Assembly: GCA_001599915.1 (NCBI GenBank)
Contig: BCIG01000012.1
Location: 186,001 to 250,000, forward strand
DNA from: Symbiotaphrina buchneri
Lineage: Eukaryota; Ascomycota; Symbiotaphrinales; Symbiotaphrinaceae
Direction of reading: 5' to 3'
Length of the DNA stretch: 64,000 nucleotides
Each line of letters opens with the position of its first letter. Positions within the stretch are counted from its first letter, which is position 1. The notes under the pieces are model-generated. The model did no database searches. It was not told where the DNA came from and worked only from the letters and a program-made list of their open reading frames with translations. Positions 43,350 through 57,106 of this stretch are shown one piece after another. A program made the translations under genes and the position numbers.

Positions 43350-45270
43350 AAGCCTTTACCTAGATATAAAGAATACTGAATCTTTAACAATTACTTTCTT
43401 TTAATAGGCTTACTATTATATAATCTATATTATCTAGATATCTAAATATAATAATATTTTCTATACCTTGTATTATTTCCAAAAGGTCTGTATTATAAAA
43501 AAGATAAAGAATAAAGGATAATAATAATCCTTGTAGAATCCTGGTTAAAATCTAATACAGCTTAAACCTTTTCTTAAACAATATAAAGGTTATGATCTTA
43601 TTAGTATAAAAGGAAGTTATCTATTATATTAAAGTCTTTAAGGATACATTATTTTATCAGGTTATAAAACAGCTATATATAAAAGATGTTATTAAATGTT
43701 TTTAATATATTTAACATTAATAGATTAACTATCTGTTCTTTTGGTGCATTTTACACTGTATAGATCTTTTCTTTTAAAAGATAAAGAACATATTCTGTTG
43801 ATAAGCTTTTTTTCTTTTTAATATATGATTTTAAAAGAAGATTATAATATTTTACTGTTTAGTTAAATTGATAGATAACAATAAATTCTATTATCTTATC
43901 TAGTATTGATAACAAGGTAATAGATCAGTATGCTTTTGGTATACTATAATTCTTTTTATCCAGCTTATATAATATAATTATACAAAAGTCTTTAAAACAT
44001 ATAAAATATTATAACATCTATATAAGGTTCTAATTGTATAGATAATAAAACTGTAAGATTAACAAAAACATTGTTATCTAAAGAACATGATTAAGGATTT
44101 TATCTAGATTAAGAACCTTTTTTAAGAAAACTTTCTTGATAGCATAACAGATCTTTTCTTTGGTAATAAGAGGTAAAAACATGTTTTTTAGATACTTTAC
44201 CTAGTTTTAGATACTGATATCCTTTATATCTATCTTTAGAAAGATAGGAAAGAAGGTTTCCTATAGGATTATAACCTTTTTCTCTGTTGTTGTTATTTCT
44301 TTTATTATTGATACCTAAAGTACTAAGATGTATACTTGATATAAAGGATGATTACTTATTTACCTTGTAAGCTTCTATGTTTAATCTATATCACCTGTAT
44401 ATTTTTTTATCAAAGTATAGTATTTAGCTTGTATAACTTTGTTAACCTGTTGTTTTTTGTTGTTTTGAACATTCTATTACTTTTGTTTTTGCCAGGTACA
44501 TTTAGTTGGATCCCTTTTATTCTTATATTGCTATTAAAACCTTTAAACATCAGTAATCAGTTCTTTTATATCCAGGGTAATCCTGGCCTGTATTTGGAAT
44601 AAATGCTATATAAACAAAGTAGTTTTCTTTATGATCCTTTAGATCATTTTGAATATCTGTTTAGTTACCTTGTTTACTGATAGGGCCTGTAGACTAAAGT
44701 TAAGATGTCTTAATTCCTTTAAGGTAGATAGCTTCTGTTTCAGTTTGAATAAAAAGATCTTTTTATCTATACAGTTTTAGTTATACTGTTTAGCTGGTAT
44801 ATTAGCTTATAATATAAAGTTAAGGTTGATAAATACTGGTTTATAATCTAAATTATATCTATATACAGGATATGTTCAATAGATAAACACCTGGTTAACA
44901 AGAGTAATAGTTGTAAAGGTAAGGTTGATCATGATATTGTCTTTTATATATGTTATTAAACCTGGTAATGTTAGTTGTTTTAAGTTAAACTTGTTAGTTA
45001 TAACTAAAAGATCTGTTGTTTTAAAGTTAATTATATAGCTAGGTCTAGATTACTAAGGGTGATATAGGTTAAAATTACCAAGTACTAAGTGTTTTCCTTT
45101 CTGTACTTGTTTTTCTAGGATCTTTTTTAATAGTAAAAGGATATTTTCTACCAGGAACTAAATGCCTATCTCTTGTAATAGCTCCTGTTCCTTCTGTATA
45201 GTATTAAGACCTAGGCCAAGGTTGTAAACATTGTGGATAAATATCTTATACCTTTTTTTATCTAAGATTT
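43350..45270 (-). mobile_element. decayed LINE (non-LTR retrotransposon) ORF2
   Basis: Reading the - strand through stops shows two domains in the usual order. An apurinic endonuclease-like segment at about 45260-44930 has IHNVYNLGLGLNTIQKEQEL and HLVLGNFNLYHP, the degenerate GDFN-H-P motif. A reverse transcriptase follows: YSIPKAY followed by ITLLSILDKIIEFIV near 43930, then LQGLLLSFILYLFYNTDLLE near 43510, and RYLDNIDYI at about 43440, matching the catalytic Y-x-DD with one Asp altered. This pattern fits Tad/I-clade LINEs of fungi. The 5' part may be cut by the gypsy element at 46333. It is not functional as read. Confidence 0.7.
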
Positions 45271-46332
45271 ATAACATGATTAGATCTTTTAAATAAACAA
45301 CTGCAGATTAAAAAGCTGTTATGATTCAATTATTTATAAAGAAGTATATATAAGTTAGCATTTTTTTATAGATTTAAGGAAAACAAGATAAAAAATTATA
45401 GAATTAAAGTAGTATATCCTGTTATATAAGTAAAGATTGATTTATAGTTCTTATATAATAAGAATATTTAAGTTATTGATCTTAAGATTATAAAGAAACG
45501 TTTTTATAACCTTATCTTTTAACTTGTACATGTTATATTATAATAAATAGAATTGTTTGGTTTTAAAACTTATTATGATATTATAGGTTATAAAGCTTTA
45601 TAACAAATAATAGTTAATTATCTATAGAAGTAGAACCTAAGGTTGATAACTTTTTAGTTATGATATTCTTTTTACTTAAGTTTATTTCTTTGTCTAGGTC
45701 CTTTACAAATAGGATAGATAATTGTTTTATTATAGCTTTTATGATTAACTTGATATTAAAGCTATTGATACTAGAGTTATAATCCTATTTTTAAAACCAG
45801 GTTTATATTGTTTTTTTCTTCTTGTTTAAAAATAGCTTTAAACATTTTTTACCATTTGGTAAAATAGTTTGTTCTGGTTAGATTTAATACATTTCTATCT
45901 CTGATTCTATCCTTGACCAGATAATTGTGTTTTCTTGTCTAAAAAAGAACAGGGTAAACAGGTTAAATAATATATTTATCTAAGATATATTCTTCTTTAT
46001 AAACTTTATAGCTTGATATTTATTGTTTTAGATCTTAAAAAGTACTATGACTATAATAATATCTATGTTAATTATATATATTGTTGATATCAATAACTTA
46101 AAAGTAAACAGTTTTAATAAAGTTATTCTCTTTTGTACAAGTTAATCATTGATAGATTTCTAAGTAAGGTTTATAACTATATTTTAAGATCTAAACATGT
46201 TTATTTTATCCAGGTCTTAGGTTGTTATCTTAAACTTGTATAACAAGGTAGTAATAGAAAAGGTATTAGTTTTAAGAACTTATTGGTTATTTTAGCTAAC
46301 TAAGGTATAGGATATCTAGAGACAGATTAGTG

Positions 46333-46719
46333 TGTTAAGATAGTTGGAAATAGGTAGATAACTATTGAATTAGATAGGAGAATAGGTAAAAAGATACACT
46401 ATAGGGTATTATTATCATAATACAATAAAAACATATAAACTTAACAAAAAACAAAGCCTTTAAACGGCCTAAAACATATAGATAACTTACTACAATGGTA
46501 TAATATAAACTCCTATATAAATAGCATAAAATCCTGTAGAAAAGGGGTTCAGAATTTACTAATTAGCATGTAAAACTCTTTATCTAACTGCTAAAGACAA
46601 GAAGATATCATTACAAGTACAAGGTGTTGGAAAAACATTATTCTGTTCCAGTTTTGACCCAGGCTACATTGTTTAGCTATTATAAAAAAAATAGAACATC
46701 TTCTTTCTTATTATATACA
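46333..46719 (-). repeat. 3' LTR of the gypsy element
   Basis: This starts TGTTAAGATAGTTGG and ends TATTATATACA. It aligns along its full length with 56722-57106, with differences dominated by C-to-T and G-to-A; it keeps more C and G than the other copy. Confidence 0.75.
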
Positions 46720-48645
46720 TCCTTTCCTTATTTAAGTAATTATCCCCTGATTACTAAACAGGCTGAAAAAACATTGTTATACCTGTAAAAGGTTATTGTC
46801 AGCTGTATTGATATCTTGTTGCATTATCTGTATATCAAGGTAGATAGGGCTATCTTCATTAAGGCTTTATAACTCCTTTAAACAGCCTTTATCCACAGTG
46901 CTCCAATACAACTTATTGTTAAAAGCGTTCTTTTTCGCCTATCAAGCTATTACCTAAGCTTCCAACACCGTCTTGATGACTACCCTCTTCTACTCTTTGA
47001 TAAAAGCCTTAAAGCCTTTTATAGCCTTTCCTATAACCGTATCTCTTTGCATGATAACAGCTAGGGAATTTCAGCAATGATGTTCAATAAGCGTATCAGA
47101 AAAGGCTTTTAGGCTTGTAACTTTAACAGCAGTTAGAAAACAGTAAGGTATTAAGCTATATAGGTTGGCTAGGCTGAAAGGAATGGTAGGAGGAACAATA
47201 AGGTCCTTATATACTGTAGAAAACTCTAATCAGGTGCTATTCTTAATTGTTTTAAACATTTTATAATTGTTTTAAATGGTAATATACTAAGGCAACATTG
47301 TTTTTTATACCCTGGTTGACAGCTTTTTTGTTCTGTAAGACAGGTAGGGTAACAATATACAGATTTCTTCCTTTTTATAAGAGATAGTTATCCAGTTAAT
47401 ACTGAAATCAATAGTATCTTAAAAGGTAAACAGCTTGTTGATAATCTTATGTATAAAGCCATCTTTGGCTAGATCCTATGTTTTAACCTGAGCCTATCAG
47501 CTAATAAAGTAACAATAAAGCCTTAGGAATACCTTGGTACAATTAGAACTGTTCTTGTCATTATAGGAAACAGAACCCTAGATTATATTACTATTATACC
47601 TATTGTAAAACAGCTATAGTATGTTGATATCAATATATTAAAAATAGGTGTTATCATCCTTAACTATATATTTTATATAATAAAGGTAATTAATTAGCTA
47701 TTAATAATAATCAAGGTATAATAAAACATAAATGATATAGTAAAAAGGATTTTGATATATAACCTGTTAGATGATATTATGCATTATATTTTAAATTTAC
47801 CCAAGGTTTTCCTGATTTTTAGCTTGTATAGATAATATTAGTATATAGAGAATTGTATAGCTGTAATTTCAACAATGATAGTAAACTTAGTACTTAGAAC
47901 TTTTATTAAAATGTTTTATCAATAGGTAAAAACATTAAGGATATTAATTGTTCTATCTTTGTAAAACTTTTTTTAAACTTTAAACTTAGGAAACCAAAAA
48001 TCAAATAACTTTTTATAGATAATGTTAGCTATTTAGAATTTTAAGAGCTAGCTATATAGGAAATAGTATGTATTTATAGTATTAAATGGCTATACCTTTT
48101 GATTAGCTTGTTAAAACTAATTATAGTCAGACCCTGCCTTTAAATTATTAAAATTGTTCTTTTTACGGTAATTTTTTATTAGATAAGCCTTTAATTCTTA
48201 TTAATTAATTCTTTTAATATACAGGCTAAAGTACAAATTAAGCATTTAAATATGTTTATAACAAACGTTGTTATACCCTATATAAAGGTTAAATAATTAT
48301 ATTATTTTAAAGAGTAATATTTGTTTTTTAAACTGAACCTTTTTCTTTTAGATTAACAATACCTTTTAAATATATTTGCATGCTTAGGCCAGTTTTTTTG
48401 TTTAGTGTATTATGTCCATATCTAGTATCCTTTATTGTATTTGTTATTATAAGGTTCTAATCTTGTAAATATATAATCAATGATAACATAGAGAAAGAAA
48501 AATGTTTATTACAGTGGTAGAACAGCTTATAAAAGCTTTTTTAACCGATGTTTATATTCTTTTTTGTTATAGATGATTAGGTTGATTTCCTATACTAAGT
48601 ATAGGAAATCTAGTTTTACCTGTTAACAATCTTAAGGATATTGTT

Positions 48646-48726
48646 AAAGCTTTTAGTAATCCTAAAGCTTTTAATAAGCTTATTAAAGCTTTTAGTAAGC
48701 TTATAAAAGCTTTTAATAAGTTTATA
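48646..48726. repeat. 21-bp tandem repeat inside the gypsy element
   Basis: Four units, the first truncated to 18 bp, follow AAAGCTTTTAATAAGCTTATT. A 21-bp period is a multiple of three, so it may be the relic of a heptapeptide repeat in an extra reading frame located 3' of integrase. Confidence 0.6.
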
Positions 48727-50699
48727 GGGTTTTTTGATAAGCTTATTACATTAGGAAAACCGGTTAAAGACTTTATCTTAAAGTTTGATATAAAGGACCT
48801 TTATTGTAATACCTTGCTTTCTTTTCTAACTTTATCAAGAATCCTGTTCTGCCTAACAACAGCCTTTTACAAAAAGCCTGTTTAGCCTATTTCCAAGCTA
48901 TATTTCCCTAGTTCTTCCTGTATTATCTTGTTTAATAGAACTTTTCTACTTTATACCTTTTTCCAGTCTGCAGTTTAAGGTGTCTTTACTGTTGATTACC
49001 TGTAGATAAGATTGGTAATACAGTAGAACATAACTTGATTAACTTATACCTAAGCCAATACCCAGGGTACAATCTGTAATATTCTCTGTATAGCATCCAG
49101 CTAGTTATATACCAAAACAGTAAACAGGTATTGATAAACCTTTATAGTATTCTAAATTTTGCTAATAGTATTCTTTGTTGTAATAATCTGATTACAGCTA
49201 TTCTATACTATATCAGCATAGCCTGTTATCGTTTTTTATTCTAACTGAAACTTTACAGCCTTTTTATATCATTTTTAGAATCTATCTGTTTGTATATAGT
49301 TTTAAAACGCTTTTATCGTTTCTAACATGTTTTAAGCCATAAGAGTTATTTGTTTAATGATATCCTGTTGCACCTGGTATTGTTGTTCTTTAAGGATCTG
49401 TACTAAGTATTTAATTAACTTCTATATATTCTGAAAACCCTTATTATTATAACTAATTATCAGTATTTCCTGTTGTATAACATTATAAGTAGGGTTTAAT
49501 ACTAAGTCTTTAACAGCTGTAGTTGTTAACCTTGTTTATTATTGTTTAGATAGATCTTGAATAACTTGTTTTCCTTTATTTAATTGTTGTTTTAAGGATA
49601 TTATTGTATCTTTAATATGATTTTACAAGTAATAAAGATAGATAATATCAAAGAAAAGGAAAATAGTAAAAAGAATAATATCTATCTAAAGTATAAAGGT
49701 TAAAAGTTTTAGAAGAAATAAAGAAATAGAAAGCTTATTTTATTTTTTAAAGGTTTAATAAGAATAAAGTAAATAAATTCTGAAATAAAAAGCATAGAAT
49801 CTATAGTAGAAGCTAATTATAAAGGTTAAACAAAGAAAAGATAAAAGAAAAGTAAATTCTGCAAATAGTCTTTTGGCTATCATCATTGCTAGCTATATAC
49901 CTTATATTGCTATCTTTACAGCATTATTATTATAAACTTTTAATTATCAGGCATTTTAATAAGGTATTAAACATGTTTTACCTGTTTATCAGTATCTTTC
50001 TGCTGACTGATGTTATTATCTTTTTTCTCTTTACTAACATTGTTTTCTTTTTTATTAAGCATTTAGTTATCTGTTCTTTATGATAAAAATAAATAAAATC
50101 AGGTATAAAAAAAGCTTTTCATCTTTTCTTATTATATTAACCATCCCTTAGCTGATAAAAGGTATATACAAATAATATAGTTTTAATCAATTTCCTGTAA
50201 ACATATCTTTAAAATGGTTTTTATCAAGTTCTTTCAGAAGGTAAATACCTTTTTTAATAATTATACTGTATATACAATAAGGCTTTAACTATTAGAATTA
50301 AAGCTTTGCTGACAGGTTTTTATCAAGCTTTATATTGTATAGCAACATCAGGATGCCTATAGGCAAAACCTTTTGTTATAACTGATATGTTTTATTAAAA
50401 GAATCCTTTTCCTGCATACAGGCCCTTTAAAGATATAGGTATATTATCTTTATATCTTTGTCTTAATATTATAGCTAATAAGCCTATATAACAAATAGAT
50501 CTGCTGTTAAAGCTATTTTATTCTATAGAAGGATCTGCCAGGTAAGGATATCCAGTTTAATAGGCAAAATAGCATTTTAATTATGATTTAGGTAAAACAA
50601 TGTATATTTAATGCTTGCTTATATAATTGTTTAATCTGCAAATAATATTACCAAAAGGTTCTTTATCTATAATCTAAGCCTATTAGCTATTATCTTAAA

Positions 50700-50990
50700 A
50701 AAAGCATCTATGATAGGTTTATAACTGTGTTTAATTATACTATTTACCTGGGGGTAGTAAGCTAATATCAGCACCTATTTAATATTATAGGCTAATAACA
50801 GCTTTATCATTTTGTCCTTGTTTTCTAGCTTGTTATTGATAACTAGGTGTTTAAAACAACCATGTTTACATACAATATTCTTCTAGATAAAGGTTATAAT
50901 AGCTTTTAAGTTAATGTTCTTTAAGGCTTAAGCTTTAGCCTACTTGCTGAAATCGTACCTTATAACAACTAGATACTCCTTACTAGCGTT
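50700..50990 (-). pseudogene. gypsy integrase core remnant
   Basis: The - strand reads, through stops, KAIITFI then KNIVCKHGCFKHLVINNKLE followed by NKDKMIKLLLAYNIK and LAYYPQVNSIIKHSYKPIID. The spacing of HG.F..L, the degraded N-G-x-E-N region and the Y-x-PQ-x-N block is that of the retroviral-type integrase core of Ty3/gypsy elements. Confidence 0.7.
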
Positions 50991-51649
50991 TTTCAATATA
51001 TATACTATGTTAAACCTTATTTTCCTTTATAATTGCAAAATGTATATAGGATATAATAGCTTTTTTAAGCGTTTACCAGTTTGTTACTGATATTCATTAC
51101 AGGCCTTAACCTGTTTTTTGATATTAGAATATAACCTGTCCTATTAATAGCAATCAGTAATATAGTAGTAGATAGTCTTTTTGCCCTTATAATCAGATTT
51201 ATCATATAATGCTGTTATAATCTATTGCTGTTTTTCAGGCTTATTGATTACCTGTTGCATAGGTATATTTTTTTCTTTTTTACAAAACAGGTGTTTGTTA
51301 TGCATTATAAAATGTTTAACCTTTTTCCTGAACCTGTTTAAGTTATACTGTTTAACACCTTTTAGCCAGGATAACATGGTAAGATAGTATATTATCTTTT
51401 TCAACTTCTTTAAATAGCTATCTTTAAAAAGGTTTGCTACCAGGTCCTTGTTTGTTTATTATATGAAAACAGGCGCTATTTAAATAGTATTTAACTATAT
51501 TATGATAAAATCATTAATCTTTTCTTCTTGTTTTTTTTCTATAAGGTTAGTAACGATAAGGGGTTTCTTAGATAGGATATTAATTGTAGTATACTTTTTT
51601 CCTGGTATATAATGAACTTTAAAGTTAAACAGGTGAATCTAGGCTATCT

Positions 51650-52210
51650 AACAGGTTATTAACATACTAAACAAGTCAATACTAGAACAGTTTAATGTAA
51701 TTATAAATATATTAATATTAAGCTCTAAAATAAAACAAATACCATATAGCCAATACTATATCTTTTTAAATGCCTTTAATACACTGTGATACTTTTGTTT
51801 TCTAACATTATATTTCTTTTCCTATAATAACCATAAATTGCTTTTATACTGTATTGGGTGTTACTTACCTGTTTTAATGTTGATTTGCATCAATACTGTT
51901 TTCCAGCCTTAAAGACTAACATCAATACCAAGAATTATCTTCCTAGAGTCTAAATCATAAAAAAGGCTTACTAAGGCTGATAGGAAGATAAACTTTTCCT
52001 TTAGAAGATCTATAACAGCTTGTTTCTTTGGTCTTTATCTAAAGAATGCATTTTTCTTTAACAGTATATACAATAATAGCATGATTAACAAAAAGAATTC
52101 AACCTAAATATGATAATAGATATAAAGCCCTAAGAAGCCCTGTACCTTTTCTATATTGTAACAAGACTTCTAATTAATAAGCTTGATTACTTTTACCATA
52201 TCTAGGTATT
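51650..52210 (-). pseudogene. gypsy RT-connection and RNase H remnant
   Basis: The - strand reads NIEKVQGFLGLYIYYHI, then DLLKEKFIFLSALVSLFYDL and RKIILGIDVSL, then KTGK-HPIQYKSNLWL and LKAFKKI-YWLYGICFILEL. These match the end of reverse transcriptase and the RNase H domain of fungal gypsy elements. Stops replace Arg, Gln and Trp codons, as RIP predicts. Confidence 0.7.
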
Positions 52211-55200
52211 AACCTTTTACATTGTATATATATCTTATTATTTTGATCCTTGCTATGTAAAATTATAACTTTGCACCTAATATCATCATATCAGCTTATT
52301 TAAGATTGTAAAACATTCTATTAAACCATTAGATATACTTTATTATATACTAATAGACTTCTTTAACAACCTCTTTATCATTATACTTATCTTTTAACCC
52401 TTTTACACCAATAAAGACAGGTTACTTTCAGTATATATTCCTTAAGAATTTTGATAATAATATATATAAATTGCATTATTGAATTAATAATACCTTGTAA
52501 CAAGGTTATCATGCAAAACAACCTTAATAATATTATAAAGGCAATCATATCATAGTATTTTAAGTCTAGCTTTATCTGGTTATACCTTAAATAAAAGTTA
52601 ATTAAAAAAACTACAATATAACCAGTGAAATCCTTTGCAAATTCATTAATAAATAAAGGTAAATTAGCATTATAAATAATTACCTTATTCATTTTTATAG
52701 CTATATTAACCAACCTATACTTTCTTATCTTATTCTCTTAACTAGAAACTACAGGTTTTAGTATAATCTATAACATGGTTTAAAGACCTTATTTTATACC
52801 TATTCTCTTAGCATATTAGTTATTACCTTATTTAATACCTATAGAATTATAAAACCTAGATATTGCCAAGTTTTATATAATATAATACAGATAACTTGTA
52901 AAGATACTATCTTTAGCTATATCTTATTTATTTTTTTAAAAGTTTATACTAAAACCGTTTTATATCAATATAGCATTTTTATCAATAAATTTATCTTTAC
53001 AAGCATTAATTCCAGGCTGATAATAAGCTTTTAAATATATTTTAGCTTTAGGTATATTCCTTATATAATAAAGCTAAACTTAAATATTAACTATTAATCA
53101 AAGTATAGATTTAAAACCTTAATAGGATTTTCTCTTAATATCATCTTTTATCACTAATTAACCAGCTTTCTAGGAGTTTTACCATTGTTTTTATTAAAGT
53201 TAATAAGCAGAACCTTATCAATCTTCCGTTTATACATGGTATTAACCTTTGCTCTTTTCCTTTTTACTCTATATTTTTCTTGCAACTTCTGTTAAATAAT
53301 ATTAAAACAATCATTATATTGTAAAAAATAATAATTTAAAATGTCCCTGTATCATACAAGTCAAAAAACATAGGGTTTTAGCCCTAAAACACCTTTTTAC
53401 TGATTTCTTATACTAGGTATAAAAAATTAATTTTCTTCTTTAATACCTTGAATACCTATTGCATTTATACCAACTGGTCAAGAATATAAAACCTTGTTAA
53501 ATAACTATCTTGCAGGCTGTTTAGCTAGGTTTTTAAATCATTGATATTATAGGTAACCTGTAAGCTTCCTATCAGAATACCTTTATTGTTATTACCCTTT
53601 ATACTGTATATTAGCTATATCTAAAACTAAACATTGTAGATTTATACTTTATCAGTTAGCCTGGCCTATAAAATACCATCCTTATAATCCTTGAATTAAA
53701 ATAACAACTTATACTGAAAAGATTACCTGAAAATCACTGGATATAATATATAGTTAATTATTAAGAAACAATGCTTGTCTTTTACCTTGTTAATACTGAT
53801 TTTAACATCTTTATAAAGGCTTAAAAGGTTTTTATCTTCTTTGGTAAAGGATATTAGTTTAAAAGGAAATATATCTTAGTAAAAAAGCTTTATTATATCT
53901 AAAACAGCCTTGGTTATAAAGTTTATTTCCAATCTGGTATTAAACATTTTATTGATTTAAAATACATTAAGGATAACCTTAGCTATTATCATAAAGGCAA
54001 TAATAAAGGGTTTTACTTTTATAAAGTTGGTAAACATCTTTATCCTTTTATTATCTACCTTTTTAACAGGCTTTGTACCTGCTGATCTATCTGCTGATCA
54101 TTCTTTAAGCATCTGGAATACCTGTTTTGTAATAAAACTATCTTTTAAAATATTTTTAAACAATATATTTTACATCTTAATAGCTATTGCTAACAACTGG
54201 TAAAGAGTAATATTTTAAACTGGCTGATTCAAGATAATATTAATTACTTTCTTTATATAATTAGCTTTTTAAAAAAATATTAACAAATTTAACAATATCA
54301 ATAACAGTATAAGGTTTTAAAGGTATAGATAATTAAAACATTACTTTTAAAGCTTTCTATATATTAGTATTAAGCTTTTTAGCCTTTTCCCTAGCTGACT
54401 TTGGCTTTTAGATCTTAAAGCAAGCTGTTTTTACTGTTGTATATCAAGATCTTTCTTTATTATCCTTCTTTAGAATCTTATCATTCTTTATAAACTTATT
54501 GAGCTTTTTATTAGACTTCTGCTTTTCTTTCTATACCGTTATAGCATTAACCTTTGTCTGTTTTATAGGCAGTTTATACTTAGTATACTTATAACTCTTT
54601 TTCTTTTTATCATTAAAAAGGATATCTTTATCGTTAACAGGTTGTATGATAGTAATGTTGTCAATACTAGGTTTAATAACCTGATTTTCCTAGAACTGCT
54701 GTTTTAAGGCTTGATTGTTTTTTGTAAACCTTTGTACAATCTCTTTCTTATTGATATCGCTATAGTTTCTAACTTTTCAGGCTTTAGACGACTATAGGCT
54801 TAAGGCTAGATGATGGTTATCATTATAGTAATACAGTTCTTTGGCTATATCCTCTTGAAAGTTAAAGTAGTAAGTTTGGATATATTTTAAAGAAGAACAA
54901 TAATAATATTTTCTAGGGTGTTAGCTTGTATTAATAGAATTAATATTACCTTGTAATTGATATTATAGCCTATTAGATCATCTAGAGTAACCTTTAGGAT
55001 AACCTTTCTGGTAATCTTTTTAATATCTTCTTTTATAAGCTTCCTGTATATCTTACAATAGACCAGGTAATATCAATAGATTAAGTATAGGTTTAGTTGG
55101 AAAAGAATTCTTCTATAATAAGCATAGCTTTATAAGATCAATATATACTGTTTTTTTATGCTATTTTTAAATATTTTGGCTAAAATAGAAAGTATCAGCT

Positions 55201-56721
55201 TTTATAATACCTTGGTAAGGTTGTTAACCTTTTTATCCAAGCTCTTTAACAATATCTTAACTATTCTCCTAATAGTATCCTAAACCTTCTGTTGTTTTTA
55301 AAGCTTTTTTGTTTCCTAAGTATATACAACTTCCTGTAAAGCCTTTTAAGATTGCAATTTAAACTGTTATAAGGTATTATTAACAACATGCTAAGCCTGT
55401 ACAAAATTATAAAGCTTATTAAAATTTAAACTTAAAGTATTATTCAGGTTTATACAGTATTTCTATACTATATTAACCTAGATAACAGTAGAAAGCCTTT
55501 ATAAAAACTATAAGCCTTGGGTATAAGGATTAAAAACACTTTGATTAATAAACATTTGTGATTTGACAATGTATTTATGATAGTATTATTACAGGTTATC
55601 TCTTTTGTTTTATAGAATTTACTTATACTGTTTAAACCATTGACAAGAACTTTATTACTGTTTGATATCATCATTTTTATATTTATTGTATAATACCCTG
55701 TAAAGACCTTTTCAGTTGTAGGTGTTCTATTTAAAAATGGTCTTAATATACATTTTAATGCTTTCCTTACAATAACATAACAAACATTTTACCTTTTTAA
55801 TCTTTTCTAAAGCATAATTATTATAAAGGTCTTTATATTGCTCTAGGAAGTTTATTACATTCTTTCCTTTAAAGAACAATATATCAGAAAAGCTTGGATA
55901 TAGCATTCTCCTAATAATTCACACCTTTGATAGAATAACAGGCTTAATAAAAATACTGATTAACATAGGTATAACATGCTTAAAAGAGGTAAAAGAGTCC
56001 TTTATAGCTTGATCTCTCTTATTAGGCCTTTTTGCTGTTTTTATCAATAAAGAAGACATCTAGAATTTAAGATATCTAGCTTGTACAATATAAGCTTGCA
56101 ATGCTGCCTATAAAATAACTATAACCAGATGATAAACAGCTGGCCAGAAGTCTTTATCCTTTTTTATTACTGTTTCTGTTATTAATGATAAACTGTTTAA
56201 TATTGTATCCTGGTTATTGTCATTACTGTCATAGTACTCTTTAAACAATATTTTCCCTTTAACAGAAAACCTTTGCTATTGTTGTTTTCCTTGATTTAAA
56301 ACATAAGGCCTATTAAAGCTGTATAACTCTAGGCCTAGAATAGGATCTTATCTGTATTATTGTATGTTTAGGGCTATTACTATCGCTTTCTGTTATACTG
56401 ATATACTTCTGTATAATTTCTAAAACTTTAAACTAATCTTCTACCCCTTTTCAAACAGCAAGCTTATATCTTTAACATTTTTCAGGGTCTATCCTATCCC
56501 CCAGTGCTGATGATCATATCAAAGCCTTAAAAAACGATGTACAACAACATGATAATAACTATCCTATTGATAAAGATAGCTACAGTATATAAAATCAAAT
56601 CTTTAAACGTTTACAACAGTTATAAAGTGTTTTTTATCAGTCAGTAAGCTTTTCTACAACATTTTCCTATTTCTTATTCCCTTGTCATATAATAACAACA
56701 TCCTTGTATAGGTTATTAATG

Positions 56722-57106
56722 TATTAGAATAGTTAAGAATAGATAAATAGCTATTAAATTAGATAAGAGAATAGATAAAAAGATATGCTATAAGATATCA
56801 TTATTATAACATAATAAAAACATATAAACCTAACAAAAAACAAAGTCTTTAAGCAGTCTAAAACATATAGATAACTTACTGTAACAGTATAATATAAATT
56901 CCTATATAAATAACATAAAATCCTGCAGAAAAAAGGTTTAGAATTTATTAACTAATATGTAAAACTCTTTATTTAACTGTTAAAGATAAAAAGATGTCAT
57001 TATAAATATAAGATACTGGAAAAACATTGTTTTATTCTAGCTTTAACCCAAGCTATATTATTTAACTATTGTAAAAAAATAGAATATCTCCTTTTCTATT
57101 ATACTA
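56722..57106 (-). repeat. 5' LTR of the gypsy element
   Basis: This is the partner of 46333-46719. It begins TATTAGAATAGTTAAG and ends CTATTATACTA, and is more AT-rich than the other LTR. Confidence 0.75.

Larger units (their letters stand above)
46333..57106 (-). mobile_element. decayed Ty3/gypsy LTR retrotransposon, about 10.8 kb
   Basis: Two direct repeats of about 385 bp (46333-46719 and 56722-57106) bound the element, and gypsy pol domains lie between them on the - strand. RNase H is at about 52200-51650 and integrase at about 50990-50700, with gag and protease expected toward 56 kb. The left repeat begins TG and ends CA; the right begins TA and ends TA, as RIP would produce. The order RNase H before integrase is the Ty3/gypsy order. 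No intact frame remains. No target-site duplication is evident, perhaps because the flanks are mutated too. About 3.6 kb between integrase and the left LTR is unassigned. Confidence 0.75.

Noticed and set aside
52387-52713. 108-codon open frame in the AT-rich block
   Set aside because: Its amino acid make-up (Ile, Leu, Asn, Lys, Tyr) simply reflects AT content, and it overlaps the region where the gypsy reverse transcriptase is expected.
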